Below are positions 1-7,883 of a stretch of DNA of 64,000 bases, piece after piece. The notes under the pieces were generated by a model. It did not search any database. It was not told the DNA's origin and worked only from the letters and a program-made list of their open reading frames with translations. This DNA comes from CG2-30-46-19 sp034414555 (GTDB lineage: Bacteria; Chloroflexota; Dehalococcoidia; GIF9; AB-539-J10). Both the position numbers and the translations under genes were made by a program. The DNA is taken from assembly GCA_034414555.1 (NCBI GenBank), contig DAOUMA010000003.1, positions 1-64,000 of the forward strand, given 5' to 3'. Numbering within the stretch: the first letter of the stretch is position 1; every line of letters starts with the position of its first letter.

Positions 1-46
1 CCCTTCCCTTAGTAAGGGAAGGGGTCAGGGATAGGTTGCTAAACGA
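1..46. repeat. Palindromic intergenic repeat (CCCTTCCCTT family)
   Basis: The first 23 bases form a perfect 10-bp stem with a 3-base loop (CCCTTCCCTT-agt-AAGGGAAGGG). It is followed by GGTTGCTAAAC. The same composite (hairpin, then GGTTGCTAAACAATCTC) recurs at 21483-21538, and the reverse complement of the tail occurs at 21062 and 29667. It is therefore a dispersed repeat rather than a gene-specific terminator, although the hairpin could also stop transcription entering from the left. Confidence 0.75.
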
Positions 47-68
47 CCTGCAAACAAGGGGAATGTAG

Positions 69-74
69 TATAAT
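69..74 (+). promoter_or_regulatory. Putative -10 element (TATAAT) before archease gene
   Basis: A perfect TATAAT lies 16 bases before the ATG at 91. Transcription from it would start near 80-82, so the GTG at 79 would fall at or before the transcript start. No convincing -35 is seen at 17-bp spacing. Confidence 0.4.
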
Positions 75-90
75 AAAAGTGAGTGCTGCT

Positions 91-525
91 ATGGTGAAAG
101 AGGCTGCAGGGAAGAGCTTTGAGGTTATTGACCACGCTGCCGATGTGGGCGTTATCGCATATGGGGCGGAAATCAAACAGGTCTTTGTCAACGCTGCTCT
201 GGCTCTATTTAGCTTGATAACGGAACTGGAGGATGTTGGCGAGGAATTAAAATATGATGTCGAGGTAGCCAGTGAGGATAGGGAGAGCTTACTAGTGGAG
301 TGGCTTAATGAGCTTGTTTATCTTTTCGATGCTGAGCATGTTTTGCTCCAAAGATTTGATATTCAGGTGTTATCCAATACCCGACTAAAGGCTGCTTGCT
401 ATGGGGAGAAATTTGACCCTTCAAGACACAGGATAAAGACGGGGGTAAAGGCAGCTACATATCATATGCTGCGGATTGATAAGGATAACAAGGGATATAA
501 AGCACAGGTAATTTTTGATATTTAG
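91..525 (+). CDS. Archease (RtcB cofactor)
   Basis: A small protein of the archease family, which in characterised systems speeds guanylylation and turnover of the RNA ligase RtcB. The sequence carries the family's N-terminal signature FEVIDHAADVG, with the metal-binding Asp/His. The middle reads LLVEWLNELVYLFD and the tail has an acidic RIDKDNKGYKAQVIFDI end. Length (about 144 aa) is normal. The GTG at 79 is an alternative start but lies at the predicted transcript start, so ATG 91 is preferred. It sits 9 bases upstream of rtcB, so the two are almost certainly cotranscribed, which fits their known partnership. Confidence 0.9.
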   Translation: MVKEAAGKSFEVIDHAADVGVIAYGAEIKQVFVNAALALFSLITELEDVGEELKYDVEVASEDRESLLVEWLNELVYLFDAEHVLLQRFDIQVLSNTRLKAACYGEKFDPSRHRIKTGVKAATYHMLRIDKDNKGYKAQVIFDI

Positions 526-534
526 GAATTGAAA

Positions 535-1992
535 ATGGCGCCGTGGCAGGGACAACTTAGTAAGATAGACGATTATCACTGGGAAATTCCTCAGAGCTAT
601 AAAGCAGGCATGAGAGTTCCTGGCTTAATCTACGCCAGTGAGGAAATGCTGAACTCCATAAAGGCGGAACAGACGCCGGAGCAAGTTGCCAACGTCGCTT
701 TCCTCCCTGGCATAATCAAGTTCTCCATGGCTATGCCCGATATCCACTGGGGATATGGATTCCCTATCGGCGGCGTGGCTGCGATGGACATTAAAGAGGG
801 CGTGATTTCTCCCGGCGGTGTAGGCTACGATATTAATTGCGGAGTGAGATTACTGCGCACCAACCTCACCGAAGCAGAGGTAAGACCAAAAATTAACCAG
901 CTTATCAATGAACTGTTCCGGAACATCCCCTCTGGACTGGGCTCTGAGGGGAAGATAAGAGCAAGTCACAAAGAAATGCGAGAATTGATGATTGAAGGAG
1001 CTAAATGGGCAGTAAGACACGGCTTTGGCTCTCAAGATGACCTGGAAGTTACCGAGGAGGGTGGCTGCCTGGAGGGCGCCAACCCCGACAAGATAAGTGA
1101 CAAGGCAATGAAGCGGGGCATGCCACAGGCAGGCACATTGGGCTCAGGAAACCATTTCCTCGAAGTCCAGGTGGTAAAGGAAATCTTCGAGCCCGAGATA
1201 GCTGAAGCTATGGGCATTAAGGAAACAGGGCAGATACTGGTTTTAATTCATACCGGTTCTCGTGGATTTGGTCACCAGGTCTGCACCGACCAACTGCGTA
1301 TAATGGAGGAGGCAGTGTCCCGATACGGGATAAAACTTCCCGACAGACAGCTTGCCTGCGCACCCATAGAATCACCGGAGGGCAAAGACTACTTTGCCGC
1401 CATGGCCTGCGCTGCCAATTATGCCTGGAATAACCGGCAATGCATTGCCCATTGGGCCCGGGAAAGCTTTTCCAAAGTCTTCGGCAAAAGTCCTGAAGAG
1501 CTCGGCATGAGACAGGTTTATGATGTGGCTCACAATATCGCCAAGATGGAGGAACACACCGTTGATGGCAAGAAAGTCAAGGTATGCGTGCACCGCAAAG
1601 GAGCCACCAGAGCCTTCCCAGCAGGACACAAGGATATTCCCCAGCAGTACAGGGAGATAGGACAACCGGTGCTCATCCCCGGCGATATGGGTCGGTGCTC
1701 CTTCGTTGCTGTCGGTACTCAAAGAGCCATGGAGGAAAGCTTCGGCTCCACCTGTCATGGGGCTGGCAGGATGTTAAGCCGCAGCGCTGCCCGAAGGAGT
1801 CTCAAGGGCAAGGATATAGTCCGTGAGCTGGCGGAAAGAGGCATCCTGGTAAAAGCAGGAGATATCCCCTCCCTGGCAGAAGAGGCATCACAGGCATACA
1901 AAGACGTTACTGAGGTAATTGAGGCAGTTCACCACGCAGGAATTTCCAGGAAGGTAGTTATGGCTGTGCCTATAGGTATCATCAAAGGATAA
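535..1992 (+). CDS. rtcB: RNA-splicing ligase RtcB
   Basis: GTP-dependent RNA ligase that joins 2',3'-cyclic phosphate (or 3'-phosphate) and 5'-OH ends during RNA repair or tRNA splicing. Family landmarks are visible in order: GYDINCGVRLLRTNL (active-site Cys and Asp of the Mn2+ site), LGSGNHFLEVQ, IHTGSRGFGHQVC, DVAHNIAKMEEH, VHRKGATRAFP and STCHGAGRMLSRSAA, whose HGAGR histidine accepts GMP. The length of about 485 aa is typical. A TTG at 529 is in frame, but the ATG at 535 has AGGA at 524-527 with 7-base spacing, so it is the better start. It follows the archease gene directly. Confidence 0.96.
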   Translation: MAPWQGQLSKIDDYHWEIPQSYKAGMRVPGLIYASEEMLNSIKAEQTPEQVANVAFLPGIIKFSMAMPDIHWGYGFPIGGVAAMDIKEGVISPGGVGYDINCGVRLLRTNLTEAEVRPKINQLINELFRNIPSGLGSEGKIRASHKEMRELMIEGAKWAVRHGFGSQDDLEVTEEGGCLEGANPDKISDKAMKRGMPQAGTLGSGNHFLEVQVVKEIFEPEIAEAMGIKETGQILVLIHTGSRGFGHQVCTDQLRIMEEAVSRYGIKLPDRQLACAPIESPEGKDYFAAMACAANYAWNNRQCIAHWARESFSKVFGKSPEELGMRQVYDVAHNIAKMEEHTVDGKKVKVCVHRKGATRAFPAGHKDIPQQYREIGQPVLIPGDMGRCSFVAVGTQRAMEESFGSTCHGAGRMLSRSAARRSLKGKDIVRELAERGILVKAGDIPSLAEEASQAYKDVTEVIEAVHHAGISRKVVMAVPIGIIKG

Positions 1993-1995
1993 CGG

Positions 1996-2026
1996 GGTGT
2001 CACCGCGAGCAAAGCGAAGCAATTTA
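1996..2026 (+). repeat. Palindromic repeat RepA copy covering a gene start
   Basis: A copy of the GTCATTGCGAG...GAAGCAATCTC repeat, here reading gtcaccgcgagc-aaagcgaagcaattt. It is translated as the N-terminal SPRAKRSNL of the SagB-type protein, in the same frame that gives SLRAKRSN at the end of HisD. Confidence 0.7.
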
Positions 2027-2650
2027 ACTCCAATAAAGCTTCCACCTCCAAAGTTAAAAGGAAAGACTTCGCTGGAAGAAGCCATAGTCAAACGCCGCTC
2101 GAGCCGCAAATACAAGACACAACATTTAACGCTTGGCCAGCTTTCTCAGATACTCTGGGCAGCCCAAGGCATCACCGGGGCAGGAAGCGTCAGAGCAGCA
2201 CCCAGCGCTGGAGCTACCTATCCCCTGGAAATTTTCGCAGTTTTGGGCAACAAGACGGTAGACGACCTGATGGCAGGCATTTACCATTATGAAGTAGACT
2301 TACATTCTTTAATTTGCCATGTTCCAGGCGACTTAAGACCGGAATTAGCCAGAGCCGCCTTAGACCAGGCATTCATCGCTGAAGCACCAGTAAACATCGT
2401 CATCTGCGCAATTTATTCCCGCACCTCATACACCTATGGCAGACGTAGCGAAAGATATGTTCACATGGAGGTGGGACATGTGGGGGAAAACATCCACCTC
2501 CAAGCTGTGGCTCTAGGTTTAGCTACAGTAGAGGTTGGTGCTTTCGATGATGAAGAAGTACGGAAAGTTTTAAAATTGGAGGAGCAAATCAAGCCGTTAT
2601 ATATAATGCCTGTGGGCAAGCCGCTGCAAAAACAAAAATTAAAATATTAA
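1997..2650 (+). CDS. SagB/ThcOx-type nitroreductase-family oxidoreductase
   Basis: FMN-dependent oxidoreductase of the nitroreductase superfamily, SagB type. The SagB subgroup includes azoline oxidases and many stand-alone enzymes of unknown substrate. Visible landmarks are SLEEAIVKRRSSRKY (FMN-phosphate arginines), LSQILWAAQGIT, APSAGATYPLEIF, a central EAPVNIVICA strand and HVGENIHLQAVALGL. No azoline-forming partner (SagC/D) or precursor peptide is nearby, so a RiPP role is not supported. It begins 5 bases after rtcB. The GTG start and first ten codons lie inside a dispersed palindromic repeat (about 1996-2026), so the N-terminus is repeat-derived or the real start is further in. Confidence 0.85.
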   Translation: MSPRAKRSNLTPIKLPPPKLKGKTSLEEAIVKRRSSRKYKTQHLTLGQLSQILWAAQGITGAGSVRAAPSAGATYPLEIFAVLGNKTVDDLMAGIYHYEVDLHSLICHVPGDLRPELARAALDQAFIAEAPVNIVICAIYSRTSYTYGRRSERYVHMEVGHVGENIHLQAVALGLATVEVGAFDDEEVRKVLKLEEQIKPLYIMPVGKPLQKQKLKY

Positions 2651-2674
2651 GAAATAATCTGACAATCACTCAAG

Positions 2675-4270
2675 TCAGCTCTTCGCCTTGCCACCCTGCT
2701 TTATCAGCCAGTACTCTATACTGTCCGCCAGGGCTAGCCAGCTGGCTTCAATGATGTTAGTGGAACTACCCACCGTCCTCCAGTGCTCCTTACCGTCTGT
2801 AGAATCAATGAGCACACGCACCTGCGACGCTGTGCCCGCAGTTTCCTCCAATATGCGCACTTTGTAGTCGCTAAGCTCAACAACAGTCAAGTCGGGGTAA
2901 AACTGAACTAACGCCTTACGCAATGCTTGGTCGAGGGCATTTACCGGACCATTGCCTTCAGCAGCGGTGTGCACTATTCGGTCGTCCACCTTCACTTTTA
3001 TGGTGGCTTCCGAGAGTGGTTCCTCCTGACTACCGATGGTGGGAAAGCGACGCCTCTTTTCCACCACCACCATAAAATCGACCAGCTCGAATGGCGGACG
3101 ATAGCCGGGTTGAACGCGATGAAGCAGTAAGTCAAAAGATGCCTCGGCACTATCATATTGAAAGCCCTGGCTTTCCAGGAGCTTGATTTGCCGTAATACA
3201 TCCTGTATCTCGTTATCCCCGGGAAGAGGCAGCCCCTTTTGCTTAGCTTTATAAATGATGCTCGCCTTCCCCGATAGCTCAGAAACAATGACGTTAGGCT
3301 GATTACCTACTAAACCTGGATTTATGTGTTGATAGCTATCCTGCCATCTGGTCAAGCCGGAAACATGGAGTCCACCCTTATGGGTAAAGGCACTGGCACC
3401 TACATAGGGAAGAGAGCCAGAATGAGGTAGGTTGGCTAGCTCAGAAACGTAGCGGGAAATGCTAGAGAGCTTACTTAATTGCTCATCTGAAATACAATCG
3501 ACTCTCATCTTGAGCTTCAAATTGGGGATAATGGAGCAAAGGTTGGCATTACCACAACGCTCACCGTAGCCATTCATGGTCCCTTGAATTTGAACTGCCC
3601 CGGCCTCAACGGCAGCCAGCGAATTAGCCACAGCAAGCTCAGCATCGTTATGGGCATGGATACCTAGCGGGACGGAAATCGTCTTTCGAGCATCTTTAAC
3701 CGCGCTTACTATTTGTTGAGGCAAAGTGCCGCCATTGGTATCGCAGAGTATTACACATTCGGCACCAGCTTTAGCAGCGCGGTCAATAACCTTGAGGGCG
3801 TATTCCGGATTTGTCTTATAGCCATCGAAAAAGTGCTCAGCGTCGAAGAAAACCCTCAATCCTTTCGACTTGAGATAATTTATGGAATCTGAAATCATAT
3901 CCAGATTTTCTTCCAGAGTAGTTTCCAAGACCTGCGCCACCTGCTTATCCCAGGCTTTCCCCACAATGGTGACTACTGAGGTTCCGGCCTCAAGCAATGC
4001 CCTGAGATTAGCATCCTCATCCGTATTACAATTCGGGCGTCTGGTGCTGCTAAAGGCAACTAAAACCGCATGGCTTAAGTTCAAATCCTTCGCCCTGGAA
4101 AAGAATTGGGTATCCTTGGGGTTGGAGCCAGGCCACCCACCCTCAATGAAGTCAATGCCCAGCTCGTCTAACTTCTGGGTAATTTTGAGCTTGTCCTCGG
4201 CTGAAAAGGAAATCCCTTCCTGTTGGGCACCATCTCTTAAGGTTGTGTCGTAAAGCTGCACCACTAACAT
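2675..4270 (-). CDS. cimA: Citramalate synthase
   Basis: Condenses pyruvate and acetyl-CoA to (R)-citramalate, giving a threonine-independent route to 2-ketobutyrate and isoleucine. The N-terminal HMGL-like TIM barrel has VQLYDTTLRDGAQQ, the metal-binding IHAHNDAELAVANSLAA and GTMNGYGERCGNANL. The C-terminal half (from about residue 400) carries the LeuA-type allosteric dimer domain. At 531 aa it has the usual CimA length. Its start overlaps the leuB stop by 7 bases (ATGTTAG), so it is the last gene of the leucine/isoleucine operon. The second HMGL-family gene in the operon, at 11413, is LeuA. Confidence 0.93.
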   Translation of the reverse strand: MLVVQLYDTTLRDGAQQEGISFSAEDKLKITQKLDELGIDFIEGGWPGSNPKDTQFFSRAKDLNLSHAVLVAFSSTRRPNCNTDEDANLRALLEAGTSVVTIVGKAWDKQVAQVLETTLEENLDMISDSINYLKSKGLRVFFDAEHFFDGYKTNPEYALKVIDRAAKAGAECVILCDTNGGTLPQQIVSAVKDARKTISVPLGIHAHNDAELAVANSLAAVEAGAVQIQGTMNGYGERCGNANLCSIIPNLKLKMRVDCISDEQLSKLSSISRYVSELANLPHSGSLPYVGASAFTHKGGLHVSGLTRWQDSYQHINPGLVGNQPNVIVSELSGKASIIYKAKQKGLPLPGDNEIQDVLRQIKLLESQGFQYDSAEASFDLLLHRVQPGYRPPFELVDFMVVVEKRRRFPTIGSQEEPLSEATIKVKVDDRIVHTAAEGNGPVNALDQALRKALVQFYPDLTVVELSDYKVRILEETAGTASQVRVLIDSTDGKEHWRTVGSSTNIIEASWLALADSIEYWLIKQGGKAKS

Positions 4271-5352
4271 TGTATCCTTTCAGTAATTAAATCGCCCATC
4301 TCACTTGTCCCTGTTCTGAGCTTGCCTTCCTCCATTATATCGTAAGTGCGATAGCCTTCTTCAAGCACAGCCAGGACGGCATTTTCCACCGCTTGGGCTT
4401 CGCTTTCTAATCCAAGAGAGTAGCGCAGCATCATTGCCCCGCTTAAAATGGTGGCGATGGGATTAGCCATGTTTTGCCCTGCCCGTCGTGGAGCGCTGCC
4501 ATGTATTGGCTCATACATGCCAAAGGCTTTCCCCTTAGGAATTCCCGCCAGACTAGCTGAGGGCAGCATGCCCATTGAGCCAGCAAGCATTGAAGCCTCG
4601 TCGGTGAGTATATCACCAAACATATTTTCCATAACAAGAACATCTAAGTCGGCAGGACGCTGAATCAGCCGCATGGCACAGGCATCAACAAGCATATGCT
4701 GCAGTTCTACATCAGGATATTCAGCAGATAGTTCTATGGCTATCTGTCGCCATAGTCGAGACGATTCCAGAATATTAGCCTTGTCCACCGAAATTAGCTT
4801 CCTAGAGCGGCTGCGTGCCAGCTCAAAACCAACCCGCAATATCCGTTCAATCTCCCCCTCAGAGTAAAATAAGGTATCAACAGCCTGTCTTCCTTCCGTA
4901 GTTTGCCAGCGTTTTTTAGGCTGTCCGAAGTAAAGTCCGCCGGTAAGTTCCCTCACTATCACCAAATCAACATCTTCAATCACTTCGGGCTTCAACGTTG
5001 TGGAATTCACCAGCATGGGAAAAACCTTCACCGGACGGAGATTGGCAAACAATCCCAGCTCTTTCCTCAGTGCCAGAAGCCCATCCTCAGGGTGAACTTT
5101 AGCCTGAGGGTCATCCCATTTCGGTCCACCAACAGCACCAAGTAATACTGCATCGCATTGCTTACACATCTCCAGTGTTTCTTCACTCAGAGCCGTGCCT
5201 TGTTTATCCATAGCGCTGCCGCCAACTAAACCGGCATGAAAGTGAAACTTATGCCTGAACTTTTCACCGACGACCTGCAACACCTTAACTGCCTGAGTGA
5301 TAACTTCAGGACCAATACCGTCTCCCGGTAAAACCGCGATATCAAATTCCAT
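4264..5352 (-). CDS. leuB: 3-isopropylmalate dehydrogenase
   Basis: NAD-dependent oxidative decarboxylation of 3-isopropylmalate to 2-ketoisocaproate precursor, third step of leucine synthesis. Visible are the N-terminal IAVLPGDGIGPEV, AVGGPKWD, the substrate loop RELTGGLYFGQP, the metal-binding NMFGDILTDEAS and GSMGMLPSASL followed by EPIHGSAP. The 362-aa length is standard. It may also act on methylmalate from the citramalate pathway, given that cimA overlaps its 3' end. Upstream is leuD, with a 10-bp-stem palindrome between them (5384-5404). Confidence 0.96.
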   Translation of the reverse strand: MEFDIAVLPGDGIGPEVITQAVKVLQVVGEKFRHKFHFHAGLVGGSAMDKQGTALSEETLEMCKQCDAVLLGAVGGPKWDDPQAKVHPEDGLLALRKELGLFANLRPVKVFPMLVNSTTLKPEVIEDVDLVIVRELTGGLYFGQPKKRWQTTEGRQAVDTLFYSEGEIERILRVGFELARSRSRKLISVDKANILESSRLWRQIAIELSAEYPDVELQHMLVDACAMRLIQRPADLDVLVMENMFGDILTDEASMLAGSMGMLPSASLAGIPKGKAFGMYEPIHGSAPRRAGQNMANPIATILSGAMMLRYSLGLESEAQAVENAVLAVLEEGYRTYDIMEEGKLRTGTSEMGDLITERIQC

Positions 5353-5383
5353 ATTTACTTCCTTACTTCCCTTATCTCATATA

Positions 5384-5404
5384 CCACTCCCTTAAAGGGA
5401 GTGG
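5384..5404. repeat. Perfect palindrome between leuD and leuB
   Basis: CCACTCCCTT-a-AAGGGAGTGG, a perfect 10-bp stem with one central base, followed by caggtgaggg. It belongs to the same broad class as the CTCTCC/GGAGAG repeats in the gene-poor gaps. In the mRNA it would fold as a hairpin in the 67-base leuD-leuB spacer. Confidence 0.65.
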
Positions 5405-5419
5405 ACAGGTGAGGGTAAA

Positions 5420-5932
5420 TTATACACGCTTTTCCTTCAGCTTGCTTCTGGTGTACTCTATCAGCCCCCCGGCATTAATTATGCCCATCATAAATTCAGG
5501 ATAGGGCTTGGCGATAAATGTCTTGCCCCGGGAGATATTCCCAATTTCTCCCCGGGACAAATTAACCGCCAGTATATCACCAGCTTCAGTTTCATTCACC
5601 GCCTCAGGACATTCCAGAAGAGGCAAGCCAATATTTATGGCATTGCGGAAGAAAATGCGGGCGAAGCTCCGGGCAACGATACAGGATACGCCACAAGCCT
5701 TTATCGCCAGAGGAGCATGTTCCCGCGATGAACCACAGCCAAAGTTTGTAGTAGCAACTATCATATCGCCCTTCTCAACTTTAGTGGCAAATTCAGAGTC
5801 AATACCCTCCATGCAATGCTTTGCTAGCTCCTTCGGCTCAGAAACATTGAGATACCGCGCTGGAATGATGACATCGGTATTCACATCCGCACCAAATTTG
5901 TGGACTTTACCTTTCAGCTTCATGTTACCCAT
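5420..5932 (-). CDS. leuD: 3-isopropylmalate dehydratase small subunit
   Basis: Swivel-domain subunit of isopropylmalate isomerase, partner of LeuC. Landmarks are KVHKFGADVNTDVIIPARYL, NFGCGSSREHAPLAIKACG and FFRNAINIGLPLLE. The 170-aa length matches the short bacterial/archaeal form. The ATG three codons in (5923) is an equally plausible start. Its partner leuC is not adjacent: it ends 3.7 kb upstream, with an accessory gene block between. An isochorismatase-like gene ends 12 bases before it on the same strand. Confidence 0.94.
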   Translation of the reverse strand: MGNMKLKGKVHKFGADVNTDVIIPARYLNVSEPKELAKHCMEGIDSEFATKVEKGDMIVATTNFGCGSSREHAPLAIKACGVSCIVARSFARIFFRNAINIGLPLLECPEAVNETEAGDILAVNLSRGEIGNISRGKTFIAKPYPEFMMGIINAGGLIEYTRSKLKEKRV

Positions 5933-5943
5933 GGGTGACTCGA

Positions 5944-6483
5944 CTACTTTACTATGTTGAGGATTCCCTCGAATTTCGGCCCCTCCGCCACCCTCAGCAA
6001 TTCAAATAGAACGGTCTCCGTGCTTGTCAAGGATACTCCTACCCCTCTTATTCTCTCAAGGCCAATCAATTTATTCTCCTTTGTCCTTGAGGAAACGGCA
6101 TCAACAACAACCTGAACCTCATATCCCAAATTTACCAAATCCACAGCCGTCTGATAAATGCAGACGTGTGCCTCGATGCCGGCAAGCAAAACCTGATTTC
6201 GGTTTAATGCCCTGAGAGCTTCCATAAAGCGCTCGTTGCCACAGCAACTGAAACTAAGCTTGCTTACGGGCTTGATGTTGGATAGAAGGTTGGCGACCTC
6301 TGGTATTGTCGGACCTAAACCTTCAGGGTTCTGCTCCGTCCAGAGAATCGGTACTTCCAGTATCTTTGACCCTTTGATGAGCTTCTGGAGGTTTTCAAAA
6401 AGCATCTCTTTATTGTACATGGCATGAGCTAGTTCCCCTTGAACATCAATGACACTCAGGACGGTGTTATCTGGCTTAAGCAT
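5944..6483 (-). CDS. Isochorismatase-family cysteine hydrolase
   Basis: A YcaC/nicotinamidase-like hydrolase. The N-terminal strand VLSVIDVQGELAHAM gives the catalytic Asp, and the conserved nucleophile region is VLLAGIEAHVCIYQTAVDL (Cys). A lysine (PVSKLSFSC) completes the likely Asp-Lys-Cys triad. Substrate cannot be told from sequence. An in-frame ATG at 6504 sits only about 3 bases after a predicted transcript start. The ATG at 6483, with GAGAG 7 bases upstream, fits translation better. It lies in the accessory block between leuC and leuD. Confidence 0.82.
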   Translation of the reverse strand: MLKPDNTVLSVIDVQGELAHAMYNKEMLFENLQKLIKGSKILEVPILWTEQNPEGLGPTIPEVANLLSNIKPVSKLSFSCCGNERFMEALRALNRNQVLLAGIEAHVCIYQTAVDLVNLGYEVQVVVDAVSSRTKENKLIGLERIRGVGVSLTSTETVLFELLRVAEGPKFEGILNIVK

Positions 6484-6513
6484 GCCATGTCTCTCTTTTT
6501 TCATAAGAGCTTA

Positions 6514-6522
6514 ATCATACCA
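6514..6522 (-). promoter_or_regulatory. Extended -10 promoter for the isochorismatase-like gene
   Basis: On the minus strand the motif reads TGG-TATGAT, an extended -10. It lies inside a stretch of about 31 bases that is nearly identical to the region before the methyltransferase gene (7198-7230). The -35 is weak. The predicted transcript start is near 6507. Confidence 0.55.
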
Positions 6523-6626
6523 CCAGATACACTGTCCTATTTAACGTGTTGCGTGTTTGAAGTCCTGGAAAGTATTTGGGTGAGCGGAGCGAAACGCAAA
6601 TACGCTGCTAGCCAAAGTTGCTGGCT

Positions 6627-7181
6627 TCATTGCTTAGCTTTTGGGGCAACCAGCATATCATGACCTCGACAGTCTGTTATTGTGAAAAGGCCAGTACCTT
6701 CCACAATTTCTCTTGCTCTTGACATCTCCATGTGCCCGGGGTCCATGAAAAGAACGCCGTCCTGTTTGAGTATTCGCCGAATCTCCTGAAACAGTGCATT
6801 ACAATCTCCTATCGAGTGAAGAGTGTCAACGAATAAAACCAGGTCGATACTTGAACTTTGAATTCCAGTATTATAAGAATCAATCAGGATCGCCTCTATG
6901 TTTGTTAAAGACTCACGAGCTGCTTTCTTCCTTACGGTGCTAATGGCCAGTGGTTGGATATCTACGGCGAAGACTTTGCCTTTCGGTCCAACTAACCTGG
7001 CTATGGGCAGCGTATATCGACCTGGCCCACACCCATAATCGACCACTGCCATTCCCTCTTTTAATGGAAACTTCTCCAAACGCCGTTGTGGCTTCCAGAT
7101 GAGGTCTACAAACTTACAGTACCATATATAGAACCTGTAAGAAGTATCGGACTCCACCCTAGATTTCTTCTCATTCGCCAT
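6627..7181 (-). CDS. Class I SAM-dependent methyltransferase
   Basis: Rossmann-fold methyltransferase of unknown substrate. Motif I is VVDYGCGPGRYTLPIA, followed by the acidic VFAVDIQPLAI strand (SAM ribose). The motif IV region is DLVLFVDTLHSI, and ILKQDGVLFMDPGH resembles UbiE/small-molecule methylases. The start at 7181 is chosen because AGGAGG stands 6 bases upstream. The ATG at 7205 lies about 3 bases from the predicted transcript start and has no ribosome site. It has its own promoter (7215-7223) and is separated from trmO by about 120 bases. Confidence 0.85.
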   Translation of the reverse strand: MANEKKSRVESDTSYRFYIWYCKFVDLIWKPQRRLEKFPLKEGMAVVDYGCGPGRYTLPIARLVGPKGKVFAVDIQPLAISTVRKKAARESLTNIEAILIDSYNTGIQSSSIDLVLFVDTLHSIGDCNALFQEIRRILKQDGVLFMDPGHMEMSRAREIVEGTGLFTITDCRGHDMLVAPKAKQ

Positions 7182-7214
7182 CTCTTGCCTCCTATCTTTT
7201 TTCATAAGAGCTTA

Positions 7215-7223
7215 ATTGTACCA
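7215..7223 (-). promoter_or_regulatory. Extended -10 promoter for the methyltransferase gene
   Basis: On the minus strand it reads TGG-TACAAT within the same 31-base segment that precedes the isochorismatase-like gene. The copies match at about 28 of 31 bases from the promoter through a shared ATGAAAAAAGA. This suggests that an upstream region was duplicated or copied between the two genes. Confidence 0.5.
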
Positions 7224-7304
7224 CCAGCTATATTATCCCGTTCGCCAGTTTATGTGTTCGAGAGTACTGAAGTCACTTAGGTGGAAAGGTTAAAGCCGCA
7301 CAAA

Positions 7305-7790
7305 TCATTTTACGAATCTTCCGTCATCCCTTGATGTTGAGAGTTTATGCACGTTTTTCTCAAGCCATCCTATTTTCTCTACTTCTCTTGTATCGAATTC
7401 AGGTACATAAGGTTTAATATCCAAAAGAGGTGTCCCGTCGACAATATCTACATCCTGAATATGGAGTATATTCTGTTCAATCTTGATAAGACGCACTATC
7501 GAGATGCCGATTGGGTTTGGCCTACTTGAACCTCGCATTGCAAAGACTCCATGCTCTTCGTTATCCATATACGGCTTCACTTTTAGAGACACCCTTTTGG
7601 ATAAATGAAAGTGGTATATCAAAATAATGTGAGAAAAACCTTCAACGTCTTTTAATCCTTCAGCATATTCTGGGAATACTTCGACTGTTCCGCCGATACC
7701 CTCGGCACCCGCTGGCTGTATAGGCGTCCCTCTAGGTTCTTTGAATGAGGAATGAATGACCCCGATTGGCTTATATCTGATTTCGTTCAT
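7305..7790 (-). CDS. trmO: tRNA (N6-threonylcarbamoyladenosine(37)-N6)-methyltransferase TrmO family
   Basis: TsaA/YaeB-family protein, which methylates t6A37 of tRNA in characterised members. Landmarks are YKPIGVIHSSFKEPRGTP at the N-terminus, FSHIILIYHFH, the conserved GVFAMRGSSRPNPIGISIV and DGTPLLDIKPYVPEFD. The start at 7790 has GGAG about 8 bases upstream. The frame is open further upstream, but that part does not look like the family. The window also holds tsaC (18429), which makes the precursor for t6A, although not in the same operon. Confidence 0.88.
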   Translation of the reverse strand: MNEIRYKPIGVIHSSFKEPRGTPIQPAGAEGIGGTVEVFPEYAEGLKDVEGFSHIILIYHFHLSKRVSLKVKPYMDNEEHGVFAMRGSSRPNPIGISIVRLIKIEQNILHIQDVDIVDGTPLLDIKPYVPEFDTREVEKIGWLEKNVHKLSTSRDDGRFVK

Positions 7791-7883
7791 GATTCTATCT
7801 CCAATGTCTTGCGGGTAAAAATAGAAGTTGCCGCAGGCAGTTTGGGCGAAGCGTAGCGAAGCCAAACACGTTGTTATCCAACG

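Noticed and set aside
1372..1758. Long open frame on the minus strand inside rtcB
   Set aside because: It is a shadow of the rtcB coding frame; the plus-strand frame has all RtcB motifs and the shadow resembles nothing.
7181..7205. Leaderless start of the methyltransferase at 7205
   Set aside because: An AGGAGG six bases before the ATG at 7181 gives a much better start; the 7205 ATG lies within the copied promoter segment.
7791..7865. N-terminal extension of TrmO with a repeat-like gcgaagcgtagcgaagcc
   Set aside because: The motif resembles part of RepA but lacks the CATTGCG head and CAATCTC tail, and a well-placed ribosome site supports the start at 7790.
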